Of a stretch of 64,000 bases of DNA, positions 41,661-49,747 are shown one piece after another. Source of the DNA: Mucilaginibacter sp. SJ (lineage in GTDB: Bacteria > Bacteroidota > Bacteroidia > Sphingobacteriales > Sphingobacteriaceae); contig NZ_CP118631.1 in assembly GCF_028993635.1 (NCBI RefSeq), forward strand, positions 558,001 through 622,000, read 5' to 3'. Under the pieces are notes generated by a model, which was not told the origin of the DNA, did not search any database, and saw only the letters and a program-made list of their open reading frames with translations. The translations under genes and the position numbers were made by a program. The stretch's first letter is position 1, and every line of letters starts with the position of its first letter.

Positions 41661-43022
41661 TTGTTCGAGTCCGCTGATATTAACAGCATTTTGATCGATA
41701 GCAAAAACGTACCTATCCGCATTTGGTGGTAATTGGTAAACCACATTATTAATATTCCTGGTTAACGTAATTTTATTGGTTTCACTTAAATTTAATCTTC
41801 TAAGGTCTATCCATCTGAGGGACCTAAACGGCAGTTCCTTTCGTCGCTCTGCAATAATAGCGTTTACAAGCGCTGATACATTGTTATAGGTCAATGGAAT
41901 AAACGTTCCTTTCTTCCATCGATTTTGCAACAGCATGTTGAGGTCTGCGGCACCATCACTCAAATTACCGTTTCTTGCGTAGCATTCCGCCCTCGTCAGG
42001 TACAATTCGTTAGTGGCGATGCCTGTGAATAGGGCTGCTGTATTCAAACCAGTATAATTGCCCTTAAATGATTTGGAACCGTTTGCATTCGTTCTAAATA
42101 ATATAGCTTTCCTTAAATCATTTGCCTGGTAGCTGCCATATAACACTGTGTCTACCTTGGCCCTTGAAGATAACAAAGCTGACGGGGCACTGGTCCTGGC
42201 ATCATACAAAACCTCGTCATTAAATTGCTTAAAAGGAATTGTAGCGGTTGATGAGATGGCATTATAATCCATTAAAGTTCCATACGATTTAAGTGCGGAA
42301 TCAGCGTAGATGCCTGCATCTTTAAAATCTGACATGGATAAATAGATTCTTGCCAGTAAACCCCAAGCGGCCGGCCGGCTTGGAAGATATTTTTGGGTAA
42401 TTTTTATAGGTAATAATGGTAATGCTTGTTTCAGATCGCCAATTATTGAAGTATAAGCATCTTCAACTGATCCTCTTTTGGGTTTGACGTTAACATTAGA
42501 GGTGTTTCTGATAGCTATGCCAAGATCAGAGCCAGCTGTAGCTGAATTATACGGCTTTGAATAAAGTTGACTTAAGGAAAAATGATACGAGGCACGGATA
42601 AATAAGGCAGCCCCTTTAACATTATTTAATTGAGAATCAGTGGCAGGGGTGATTTTTGGTAAGGCATCCAATATAACGTTCATATATTCAACAGCATTGT
42701 ATGCGGCTGTATAATCCCCAATGTTTAAGCTATATTTTGTCCATAGATAGTAATTGTTCTGGGGATTTGTAAGCGAGTTATAATCTGCAGTAGTCAAATA
42801 ATAATCATCTGAGGCTACCTCAGAAGCAGAAGGATAACGGGCATTTACAAAATTGTAATTGTAAATGATCCCATACAGATCATCAATCGTTGATGGGGTT
42901 GAAATGCTTTGGTCAGGTTTACTGTCAAGATATTTTTTGCAACCGCTTAACGAACTAACAAGTATGCAAAGTGACATAGAAAGGTAAACCCGGGTAAAGG
43001 TTAGTATGTAAGTCTTTTTCAT
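41652..43022 (-). CDS. RagB/SusD family outer-membrane lipoprotein
   Basis: The lipoprotein signal ends with LSGCKKYLDSKPD, so Cys28-type lipidation is expected on the cell surface. The helical TPR-like body follows (AALFIRASYHFSLSQLYSKP, AAWGLLARIYLSMSDFKDAG). SusD-type proteins form the lid of the TonB-dependent porin and bind the substrate. It is 1 bp downstream of the SusC gene. The 456-aa length is in the normal range. The substrate is not predictable; TlpA and DUF6520 neighbours argue for a peptide or protein rather than a glycan (inference). Confidence 0.9.
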   Translation of the reverse strand: MKKTYILTFTRVYLSMSLCILVSSLSGCKKYLDSKPDQSISTPSTIDDLYGIIYNYNFVNARYPSASEVASDDYYLTTADYNSLTNPQNNYYLWTKYSLNIGDYTAAYNAVEYMNVILDALPKITPATDSQLNNVKGAALFIRASYHFSLSQLYSKPYNSATAGSDLGIAIRNTSNVNVKPKRGSVEDAYTSIIGDLKQALPLLPIKITQKYLPSRPAAWGLLARIYLSMSDFKDAGIYADSALKSYGTLMDYNAISSTATIPFKQFNDEVLYDARTSAPSALLSSRAKVDTVLYGSYQANDLRKAILFRTNANGSKSFKGNYTGLNTAALFTGIATNELYLTRAECYARNGNLSDGAADLNMLLQNRWKKGTFIPLTYNNVSALVNAIIAERRKELPFRSLRWIDLRRLNLSETNKITLTRNINNVVYQLPPNADRYVFAIDQNAVNISGLEQNP

Positions 43023-43023
43023 T

Positions 43024-46000
43024 TTAAAAATTTGCTTTAAAACCTAAGGATATATTCATTGGATTTTTAAGACCATATAGGAAGTCTGGGTCTAACTTTG
43101 ACTTATTAGCTTTCCAAACCATCCAATTTAACTGGTTGGCATAAGCATATATCTCCAGCCGTTTTAAGCTGGCTATATTTATAAACTTTAGGGTATAACT
43201 TAAATAAATATCATTGACCTTTATATTGTCAGCTTTTTCAGCATTTATCGAAGCAAACTGGTAAAAATTATCGCGCTGCCAATCAGAAGGATAAACAAAG
43301 GACGGGACATTGGTATGAGCTTCATCACCGCTTTTTTGCCAGCGGGAGTCATAATCAGGATAGCCCATGCCGGTGTTATAAAGGACATCTGAGTTAGTGG
43401 TTGGCTTAAGGAACCAGTATTTAAGTCTATACGTCAAATTGACTACTAATGACAAATCATGCCAGCTGAATGAGTTCCTGAAATTGCCGTAGAATAAAGG
43501 CACGGCACTTCCGATGATATCTTGCTTATCAATTGAATTGGAAAGTATCGCATTATAATCTTCACTGACATTTCCGTTCACGTAACCTCGCGGATTACCA
43601 TTCTGGGGATTAAGCCCGGCCCATTTGAAGGTTACAATCTGGTACGGATTATATCCGACGATCGGAAATATATATGTTCCGGAACTTACCAGGCCCTCCG
43701 CAGAAGGCGGATTAAGTAACTTGGTGGTTTTATAATTTGAATAGTTAAATAGAAAACTTGAAGTCCATTTTAGACTACCTTGCAGGTTATCTGAATTGAG
43801 TATTAATTCAAGGCCTTTTCCAAAAATACTTGCAGAATTTAAATTAGCAGAATTAAATCCTACCGTCGGGTCCAATAATACGCTATTAACCAAGTCTTTT
43901 GAGTTTTTAGTATAATAATCAATGGACCCTGAAATACGTTTGTCTACGAAGGCAAAATCAAGCCCTGCGTTAAACGTTTTAACCTGTTCCCAACGAAGAT
44001 TGGGATTTTCCGGTGAGCTGATATTGACATAAGGCAGACCTATTGGGTTCCTTGACGCGGCTGCATAGGTGATCCTTGTCAACCCGGATTGACTTGGCGA
44101 AATGTTTCCACTGGACCCGTAAGAAAAACGGGCACTCAGGTCAGAAAGCCAATCAGAACGGAAGAATTTTTCATTTGATATACGCCATAGGAAACCGGTT
44201 GACCATAACGGCACCCATTTATTATTCGTTGATACCCCAAAGATATTCGACGCATCCCTACGCGCACTGGCGGTCAATGTATAGCGATTATCGTAACTGT
44301 ACGAAGCATTGGCGTACGCTGAAACAAAGCGGGTCCTAATCAAGGTAAATCTGGTGCCGTCGGTAATCGCCGAACTCCCATAAATGTTATCATAAGTCGG
44401 GTGCAAGGTTGCATAATCAACTTTCTGAGAGGTCAGAGTGTTGGGGTTATAGCCATAAGTAGTGGCGTACTGAACAGAAGAAGTATTTTCTCTTATTTCT
44501 CCACCGGCAATTGCATGAAACTCATGCTTTGAATTCCAGGTTTTATCAAAATCGAGTTGTGCACGGCCCGCCTGTTGAAGAATATTTCCGTTTTGGGTCG
44601 AGAGAATGTTGCCTTTAGGTACATAGTAAGTTAACTGGTTATTCGTAACTGAAGTAAAAGTGTTGATATAATCCCTCACGCCATAAGTATTCATGTTCTG
44701 ATCATTATTCACCCACGAGGAAGTCTTATCATACTGGTATTTAGCGTCCACTTTTAACCAAGGTAGAATTCTGTAAGTACTTGAAAGATTAACAAGGACA
44801 TCGGTCTGTCCTGAAGTATTGTTATTTTCATGAAGGTTTTGCAGGGGGCGATACTTCCAATCCAATAATTTCCCGTTGCCCGCAGTATCAGTAAATGCTC
44901 TGCTGTAATAGAGGTCGATTGCTGCCGGACTGCCGTCAGGATTAATTAAGCGCGCATATGGAGCTATGGCATTCGTACCGGTGCTGTAACTGCCGAATCC
45001 TCCCGGACTATTTTGACGAGCAGTATTTTTGGTTAGAATAATATCCGATTGAATCAGCAGATCCTTCGTGATTTCGATGGATTGATTGGAGCGGATAGTT
45101 ATTCTGTTGTTATCATTTCCAACCAGTGAGGCAAGATTTTTATCATATCCTGCGGAAAAAATATACCTGTAACTCCTGGCTGAACCAGAAATATTGGCAT
45201 AATATTGTTGCTTAACCTCACCGCGGTACAAATATTTTTCCATATCGGATCTCACATCCTGTCCGCGAAGAACATTAATGGCACTTTCAGCCTGGGCATT
45301 GGTAATCTCCCCGTTCTTGGCCCGGTTTAAGATATCCGCTACGGGGGGTATTGGGCTAAAGTAAGGGCTGTTAATATTGCTATCATAAAAACCCTGTGTA
45401 AACAATTGCTTTTGTAGTTCGATAATATTATTTACCGATGCTGTTCGCGCTGAATAAAGATTGATCTTTGGAGATAGTGTAATGTTGGAACTCAAGGTTA
45501 ATGATAAGGGTTGATTTGCTTTTGCCTTTTTTGTATCGATAACGATAACACCATTTCCAGCTTTAGCGCCCCAGATAGAAGTTGCTGCCGCATCTTTTAA
45601 GACCGTTATACTTTCGATATCATTTGGGTTGATATTGTTTATATCCCCTGCATATGGAAAGTTGTCAAGGATAATTAAAGGACTCTGGTTTGCGTAATTA
45701 TGAGAGCTTAAACCTCTTATCTGGATCGTTTGGGCATTGGCATCGTGGTTGTCAAAGAGTACTCCACTTGAAACACCATCGAGCCTGCTAATAATATCCG
45801 GTGAAACCCTTTGATCCAGCAGCTTTTTATCTATCTTGAAATAAGATCCCGTTGCCCGCTCTTTTGGAATCTCCTGATAGCCACTACTGACTACAACCTC
45901 CTTAAGATTAGTCGTGATTGGTTCCATTACGATATGAACCGGTTGTTTTGTGTCATCTGAAATGGGCTTCATTGCGGTTTTAAAGCCGACATGAGTTAAT

Positions 46001-46221
46001 ACAAGCGTGTCTTTAGCGTTCTTTGAAAAAATCCAAAAATGCCCTGAAGAATCTGTAGAAGACGTAGCACCAAAGTTTTTTAAAGTGATCGAAACCCCGG
46101 GAAGTGGTTTTCCTTCAAAATTCACATCTCCATATAACCTGAACCCATTCTGCCCAATTACCGATTTTGATGAAATGATCAATAACAATAATATCGTTAT
46201 ACGTGTAAATACCTTTTTCAT
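43024..46221 (-). CDS. SusC/RagA family TonB-dependent outer-membrane transporter
   Basis: The signal peptide is followed by a carboxypeptidase-like beta domain (GDVNFEGKPLPGVSITLKNF) and then the plug with the RagA-type sequences ATGSYFKIDKKLLDQRVS and VLKDAAATSIWGAKAGNGV. A ~700-residue beta-barrel ends with aromatic-rich strands (GLKNPMNISLGFKANF). The length of 1065 aa is typical. It lies in one operon with the TlpA-like gene (4-bp overlap) and SusD (1-bp gap). Confidence 0.93.
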   Translation of the reverse strand: MKKVFTRITILLLLIISSKSVIGQNGFRLYGDVNFEGKPLPGVSITLKNFGATSSTDSSGHFWIFSKNAKDTLVLTHVGFKTAMKPISDDTKQPVHIVMEPITTNLKEVVVSSGYQEIPKERATGSYFKIDKKLLDQRVSPDIISRLDGVSSGVLFDNHDANAQTIQIRGLSSHNYANQSPLIILDNFPYAGDINNINPNDIESITVLKDAAATSIWGAKAGNGVIVIDTKKAKANQPLSLTLSSNITLSPKINLYSARTASVNNIIELQKQLFTQGFYDSNINSPYFSPIPPVADILNRAKNGEITNAQAESAINVLRGQDVRSDMEKYLYRGEVKQQYYANISGSARSYRYIFSAGYDKNLASLVGNDNNRITIRSNQSIEITKDLLIQSDIILTKNTARQNSPGGFGSYSTGTNAIAPYARLINPDGSPAAIDLYYSRAFTDTAGNGKLLDWKYRPLQNLHENNNTSGQTDVLVNLSSTYRILPWLKVDAKYQYDKTSSWVNNDQNMNTYGVRDYINTFTSVTNNQLTYYVPKGNILSTQNGNILQQAGRAQLDFDKTWNSKHEFHAIAGGEIRENTSSVQYATTYGYNPNTLTSQKVDYATLHPTYDNIYGSSAITDGTRFTLIRTRFVSAYANASYSYDNRYTLTASARRDASNIFGVSTNNKWVPLWSTGFLWRISNEKFFRSDWLSDLSARFSYGSSGNISPSQSGLTRITYAAASRNPIGLPYVNISSPENPNLRWEQVKTFNAGLDFAFVDKRISGSIDYYTKNSKDLVNSVLLDPTVGFNSANLNSASIFGKGLELILNSDNLQGSLKWTSSFLFNYSNYKTTKLLNPPSAEGLVSSGTYIFPIVGYNPYQIVTFKWAGLNPQNGNPRGYVNGNVSEDYNAILSNSIDKQDIIGSAVPLFYGNFRNSFSWHDLSLVVNLTYRLKYWFLKPTTNSDVLYNTGMGYPDYDSRWQKSGDEAHTNVPSFVYPSDWQRDNFYQFASINAEKADNIKVNDIYLSYTLKFINIASLKRLEIYAYANQLNWMVWKANKSKLDPDFLYGLKNPMNISLGFKANF

Positions 46222-46787
46222 AGTTTGACACGTTTATCGTTATTATCAACTGCAATTAGTTTTTCTCCGGCTAAAGCCCGCTCAATATTTTCGGGTGTTA
46301 CTTCAGGTTTCCCTGTTAATGCCAGTATTTGTCCGTTTTGGGATATCCATACGACATAAGGGATGCCTCTAAATTTGAATTTATTAGTAATCGCAGTATC
46401 GCCGATAGCAATGGGAAGGCTAAATTTCTTCCGCGTCCATGAACGATGAATGTCTAACATTCTCATGACCTTCCTCTCATCATCAAGGAACTTTTCTGAA
46501 TCCACGAGCAGTATATTTATTCTATTTTTATAAACCTGTTGCAGGGAATCCATTTCAGGCATACTTTGAATGCAACCGCCGCAGGTGGTAGCCCAAAAGT
46601 CCAGGATCAGTATCTTTCCTTTGAAGTCAGAGATTTTCGCGGATTTGTTTTTTGAATTGACAATATTATTTATGGAAACATCTGGCATGTATTGTCCTGG
46701 AAATAAGCTGGTTTGTGTGTCCGGTGTTTGGGAATAAGCAGGAAATTTTAGGCATAGAAATGCCATTGAGCATATTATGAGCTTCAT
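46218..46787 (-). CDS. TlpA-like thiol-disulfide oxidoreductase
   Basis: A signal peptide (MKLIICSMAFLCLKFPAYS) precedes a thioredoxin fold with the active site FWATTCGGCIQSMPE (CGGC, about residue 71), a cis-proline in RGIPYVVWIS and the usual FKGKILILDFWA strand. It acts in the periplasm as a thiol reductant or oxidant. As first gene of the TlpA-SusC-SusD operon it may serve cysteine-bearing substrates of this island (inference). Confidence 0.9.
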   Translation of the reverse strand: MKLIICSMAFLCLKFPAYSQTPDTQTSLFPGQYMPDVSINNIVNSKNKSAKISDFKGKILILDFWATTCGGCIQSMPEMDSLQQVYKNRINILLVDSEKFLDDERKVMRMLDIHRSWTRKKFSLPIAIGDTAITNKFKFRGIPYVVWISQNGQILALTGKPEVTPENIERALAGEKLIAVDNNDKRVKL

Positions 46788-46886
46788 TTTACAAGTTTTT
46801 AGTTATTGATTATTGAATTTATTGGAACGATGGAGCGAACTCATTCCGGAGGTGAGATAACCAATAACCAGATATTGACAATGTTC

Positions 46887-47174
46887 TTAAACACCGCCAA
46901 GCCCTTTCTGGACAACTGGTGTAGCCCCGTTCGCCTGGTGTACTGTATAAGCCGCAGCCACCAGGTCTATTAACTGATCAAAGAACAGGGCAACTTCTTC
47001 ATCTGAAACTTCAGCTTTAATCGTGCAGTCCTTCAATGCCCAGCATTGAAATAATTTCCAGAACATGAACTTTGTGGAATCAGGTGTATATCCTTTAAAA
47101 AAGGATTCGATCACCTTTTGAAGAGGGGAACTCTGATGTAGAATGTTGTGTTGTTTTGCTGCTTCCATACTCAA
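46887..47174 (-). CDS. Unrecognised small helical protein (95 aa)
   Basis: Soluble, with FFKGYTPDSTKFMFWKLFQC and an acidic helix EVSDEEVALFFDQLIDLVAA. The C-terminus GATPVVQKGLGGV is flexible. No signal peptide. It precedes the tlpA-susC-susD genes (99-bp gap) in the same direction and follows a structured leader region (47185-47330). It may be a short regulator or a ribosomally made precursor with its own C-terminal core (speculative). Confidence 0.6.
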   Translation of the reverse strand: MSMEAAKQHNILHQSSPLQKVIESFFKGYTPDSTKFMFWKLFQCWALKDCTIKAEVSDEEVALFFDQLIDLVAAAYTVHQANGATPVVQKGLGGV

Positions 47175-47184
47175 AGGTTTAATG

Positions 47185-47330
47185 TGGTAAGTCGCAGCAA
47201 AAACGCCATAGGCGTGGACTCAACTTACCGACTTAGAGGCCCTGAGAAGCCCACCCACGATAAGAGAGCCCACACCTATGGCGTGGGCATATCACTCATC
47301 GTCTCGTGGGATAAAAATTTCTCAGGTTTC
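47185..47330 (-). ncRNA. Highly structured region, candidate leader or small RNA
   Basis: Nested complementarity: CCTGAGAA/TTCTCAGG (47241-47248 with 47319-47326), CCCACGA/TCGTGGG inside it, and a terminal CCCACACC-TAT-GGCGTGGG stem. A second unit has TAAGTCG/CGACTTA enclosing ACGCC-ATA-GGCGT, which on the minus strand is followed by TTTT. The two hairpins are also complementary to each other, so alternative folding is possible. A -7-like box lies upstream on the minus strand at 47388-47395. Confidence 0.5.
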
Positions 47331-47387
47331 TAAATCGAGACTAAAAAGCGAATGCTTTATTCTATCGAATAATAAAGTATCGCAAAA

Positions 47388-47395
47388 CAAATATA
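47388..47395 (-). promoter_or_regulatory. -7-like box upstream of the structured region
   Basis: On the minus strand this reads TATATTTG, matching TAnnTTTG. It would start a transcript covering 47330-47185 and the 95-aa gene. No proper -33 element is found at the standard distance. Confidence 0.4.
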
Positions 47396-47407
47396 AACAA
47401 TTATTTG

Positions 47408-47433
47408 AATTGTGGACTTAAAAGTCCACAATT
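47408..47433. promoter_or_regulatory. 12-bp perfect palindrome before the first XRE gene
   Basis: AATTGTGGACTT and AAGTCCACAATT are separated by two bases and followed by TTTTTAACGG. The site ends 41 bp before the TTG start at 47475. A similar arrangement precedes the second XRE gene. Confidence 0.6.
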
Positions 47434-47474
47434 TTTAACGGTTTTTATGCGATTTTCAGACTTTTAGTTAAACA

Positions 47475-47696
47475 TTGAAGAAAGACTACTCAGAATTACA
47501 GCAAAAGTTTGGAAATCACCTTAAAACTATAAGGGAAAAACAAAACATTTCACTTAGGGAACTTGCAGCCAAATGTGATTTAGACCATAGTAAGATTGGC
47601 AAGATTGAAAATGGCCAAACAAACTTACAACTTTCTACAATTTTTGAATTAGCGAAGGGTTTAGGCATAAATCCCAAAGAGCTTATTGATTTTTAA
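47475..47696 (+). CDS. Small XRE-family regulator (73 aa)
   Basis: A minimal Cro/CI-type helix-turn-helix: LKTIREKQNISLRELAAKCD and LDHSKIGKIENGQTNLQ as recognition part, ending GINPKELIDF. The start is TTG 47475, directly preceded by a TAA two codons upstream; no ATG is available at the N-terminus. It resembles the second XRE protein (48657-48884) in length and ending (KELMDF). A palindrome upstream suggests autoregulation. Confidence 0.8.
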   Translation: MKKDYSELQQKFGNHLKTIREKQNISLRELAAKCDLDHSKIGKIENGQTNLQLSTIFELAKGLGINPKELIDF

Positions 47697-47707
47697 AAGA
47701 GAGTGAT

Positions 47708-48325
47708 TTATTCTTTTATAGGATACTCGCCGGTTTCCTTTAGTTTTTTATAATCATAGGCATTTGCCACATCCAGTTCAGCCAGTTTTTCATAAAGCTC
47801 ATTCGCCTTTTTCTTGTATAGTTCAAAGCTATTTTTCCTCCCAACTCCAGCCTTCCCGTTGTACTTCCATCGCTCGTCCCCTAAAAAGCGATAAGCAAGG
47901 TCTTTATAGATCTGCGCCCGGAGTACCTTTAATTTAATATCCTTCATACCCAGGCTATCTGCCCGGTTCGCATATCGTTCTGCCGTGCGCAAACCCTGTA
48001 AAGCTTTTGGCTCATCTTGCTTGGGGAAAGCCTGGATGTTATTGAATTTATCCAGCAACAGTGCCCGCTCAAACAAGGCGATCGTATCATTATGGTCAGC
48101 ACTTAGGGCTTTATCGAGCCGGTCAATATCCCGTCGATATTTTTCAAGGCTTGGCCTAAAGGTTTCATTGTTGAGCAACAATTGACCATATAAGATATTG
48201 GATCTTACCTGCGCTACGGCAGTTTCGCAGATGTTGAAAATGATGATGAGAGCTGAAAAAAAAAATGATCTTACGCATATCAAGGTTGTTTTTCTCAAAA
48301 TTAGAGGATGCCGCTTAACGTACAT
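47708..48325 (-). CDS. Exported helical (TPR-like) protein, 205 aa
   Basis: An N-terminal hydrophobic segment (RSFFFSALIIIFNICETAVA) ends with an AxA-type cleavage site. The mature part is helical with TPR-like spacing (ALFERALLLDKFNNIQAFP, AERYANRADSLGMKDIKLK). No enzyme motif is visible. It is convergent with the first XRE gene; only 11 bp separate their stops. Function unknown. Confidence 0.7.
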   Translation of the reverse strand: MYVKRHPLILRKTTLICVRSFFFSALIIIFNICETAVAQVRSNILYGQLLLNNETFRPSLEKYRRDIDRLDKALSADHNDTIALFERALLLDKFNNIQAFPKQDEPKALQGLRTAERYANRADSLGMKDIKLKVLRAQIYKDLAYRFLGDERWKYNGKAGVGRKNSFELYKKKANELYEKLAELDVANAYDYKKLKETGEYPIKE

Positions 48326-48370
48326 AGCTAAAAATTATAACTGAAGGTTATAGAAATCTCTCGATTTTGG

Positions 48371-48505
48371 TCATAACAACTTGAAATACCAGGCGACGAA
48401 AACCACCAACCACAACAAGACTAAAGCGAATCCAAAAGCCCGGTTACGCTTTGTCCGTGAAAGTGCAGTTGCGTCAGGTGTACAGTTAGTGGTCTGATCC
48501 TTCAT
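48371..48505 (-). CDS. Single-pass membrane microprotein (44 aa)
   Basis: A short frame from ATG 48505 to TGA 48371: a polar N-terminus (MKDQTTNCTPDATALS), a basic TKRNRA and one membrane helix (FALVLLWLVVFVAWYF). The hydrophobic pattern and basic inside flank support a real gene. It lies between the TPR-like and second XRE genes. Confidence 0.5.
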   Translation of the reverse strand: MKDQTTNCTPDATALSRTKRNRAFGFALVLLWLVVFVAWYFKLL

Positions 48506-48583
48506 ATTGGGAATTTAGGTTAATATTGTTAAGGAGCCTTTACCGTGCAGTTAAATTTCTTGCCCGATTCAAGCAAAAGTAAT

Positions 48584-48615
48584 AAAAAGTGTTGTGTTTT
48601 AGCACAACACTTTTT
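48584..48615. promoter_or_regulatory. 13-bp perfect palindrome before the second XRE gene
   Basis: AAAAAGTGTTGTG and CACAACACTTTTT around a 6-nt loop, followed by AACC. It ends 41 bp before the ATG at 48657, the same distance as at the first XRE gene. It could be an operator or a hairpin terminator for either strand. Confidence 0.6.
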
Positions 48616-48656
48616 AACCTAAAAACCGTGTTTTTTGATCTTGATCTAATTTCACA

Positions 48657-48884
48657 ATGTCAGAAAACGCGCATCATCAAGAATATTTCCTTCGTTTCGG
48701 GCGTCATCTGAAAGCATTACGAACATCCAAAAATTTGTCTCACCGAAAGTTAGCTGCCAAATGCAATGTGGAGTTCGCTGACATCGTACGTTATGAAAAA
48801 GGAGAAATCAATCTGACAATGAAAACACTGATCGAACTTTCGATCGGCCTGGATATCCCACTTAAGGAGTTAATGGACTTTTAA
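48657..48884 (+). CDS. Small XRE-family regulator (75 aa)
   Basis: Cro/CI-type helix-turn-helix with LKALRTSKNLSHRKLAAKCN and a recognition helix in VEFADIVRYEKGEINLTM; the end LDIPLKELMDF mirrors the first XRE protein. Its 3' end overlaps the 3' end of ptuB by 23 bp on the other strand. This tail-to-tail overlap could let the regulator influence Septu expression by antisense transcription, or it may simply be compact packing. Confidence 0.82.
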   Translation: MSENAHHQEYFLRFGRHLKALRTSKNLSHRKLAAKCNVEFADIVRYEKGEINLTMKTLIELSIGLDIPLKELMDF

Positions 48885-49746
48885 CTACCGGTGCCGGTTT
48901 GACAATGGCCAGCGGCGCATAAAAACCCCCATCGCAAAAAGCATCATGGTCAGCAAGGGCGAACAGAACTACCGAGCGCCAATGATTGATGCCGAATCTT
49001 TCCTGAAGGCTCTTGCCGCTCTTCCTGAGGTCAAGTTTGACGGCTTCCTTTCCACCGCTTTTATAATTTTCATCCAGATATCGGGCTATAGAACTCAGCT
49101 GTATATTCAGGGCTTTCCGCAGCCGTTTGTTCAGATTCACCCGTTTCATTTGGAAGTTCATCTGCGTCACCAGGCTGCTTGACAGACCGGCTACAGGACG
49201 AACCTCTAATTTAATGCTCAGTCCTTTACCGTGCAACCGCACTTTGGCGAACAGAAATTGTTGATCGTCAGGTATGTCGTCATAATACACGTTAACGAAC
49301 CTTTCGTGCGGTTTTGAACCATCCAGAGATCGTTTTTTATTGTTGCATTTGTGACAATAAGGGATCAGGTTACGGCTATAGATCGACAGTGGTTGATAAT
49401 CTTCCTTAGGAAGATAATGATCAAGTTCGTCCGCCTCGCCGATGCCGCAGCACGGACAGGTATCCGCGCCCATTAAAAGTTTATCACGCAGTTTTTTCAG
49501 GCGTCCTTTGATCTGTACCTCATCGTAGGCGTTTTTCATCGCCTCAAGCAGTCCTGCGGATAAATATTTACCCTGAAGTGCCGGTGAGGTGATCCCTTTG
49601 GCTGCATCATAAGCCCGGTATATTTTATCGATCGCTTCCTTTTCCGCGGCTGTGATCGGATATTTCATTACACCACTTTTTTTCGTCAATGCTTTATCGA
49701 TGTTTTTCATCGAGCCGTTACGGGGAGGTAGGTCAAGTTTCCACAT
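48862..49746 (-). CDS. ptuB: Septu defence HNH nuclease PtuB
   Basis: The HNH domain is at about 95-140: CPCCGIGEADELDHYLPK then CHKCNNKK, with the two CxxC pairs that bind zinc and the DH pair as active site. PtuB cuts DNA in complex with the ATPase PtuA when phage attack is sensed. It starts 1 bp after the ptuA stop, so the pair is coupled. A helical C-terminus (about 200-294) probably binds PtuA. Confidence 0.88.
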   Translation of the reverse strand: MWKLDLPPRNGSMKNIDKALTKKSGVMKYPITAAEKEAIDKIYRAYDAAKGITSPALQGKYLSAGLLEAMKNAYDEVQIKGRLKKLRDKLLMGADTCPCCGIGEADELDHYLPKEDYQPLSIYSRNLIPYCHKCNNKKRSLDGSKPHERFVNVYYDDIPDDQQFLFAKVRLHGKGLSIKLEVRPVAGLSSSLVTQMNFQMKRVNLNKRLRKALNIQLSSIARYLDENYKSGGKEAVKLDLRKSGKSLQERFGINHWRSVVLFALADHDAFCDGGFYAPLAIVKPAPVVKSPLTP

Positions 49747-49747
49747 A

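Noticed and set aside
47185-47330. Invertible promoter
   Set aside because: The complementary repeats are only about 45 bp apart and no promoter lies between them; no invertase gene is near.
47185-47330. 6S RNA or another named RNA class
   Set aside because: There is a long interrupted hairpin, but I could not match the diagnostic bubble and closing stems; reported as an unnamed structure instead.
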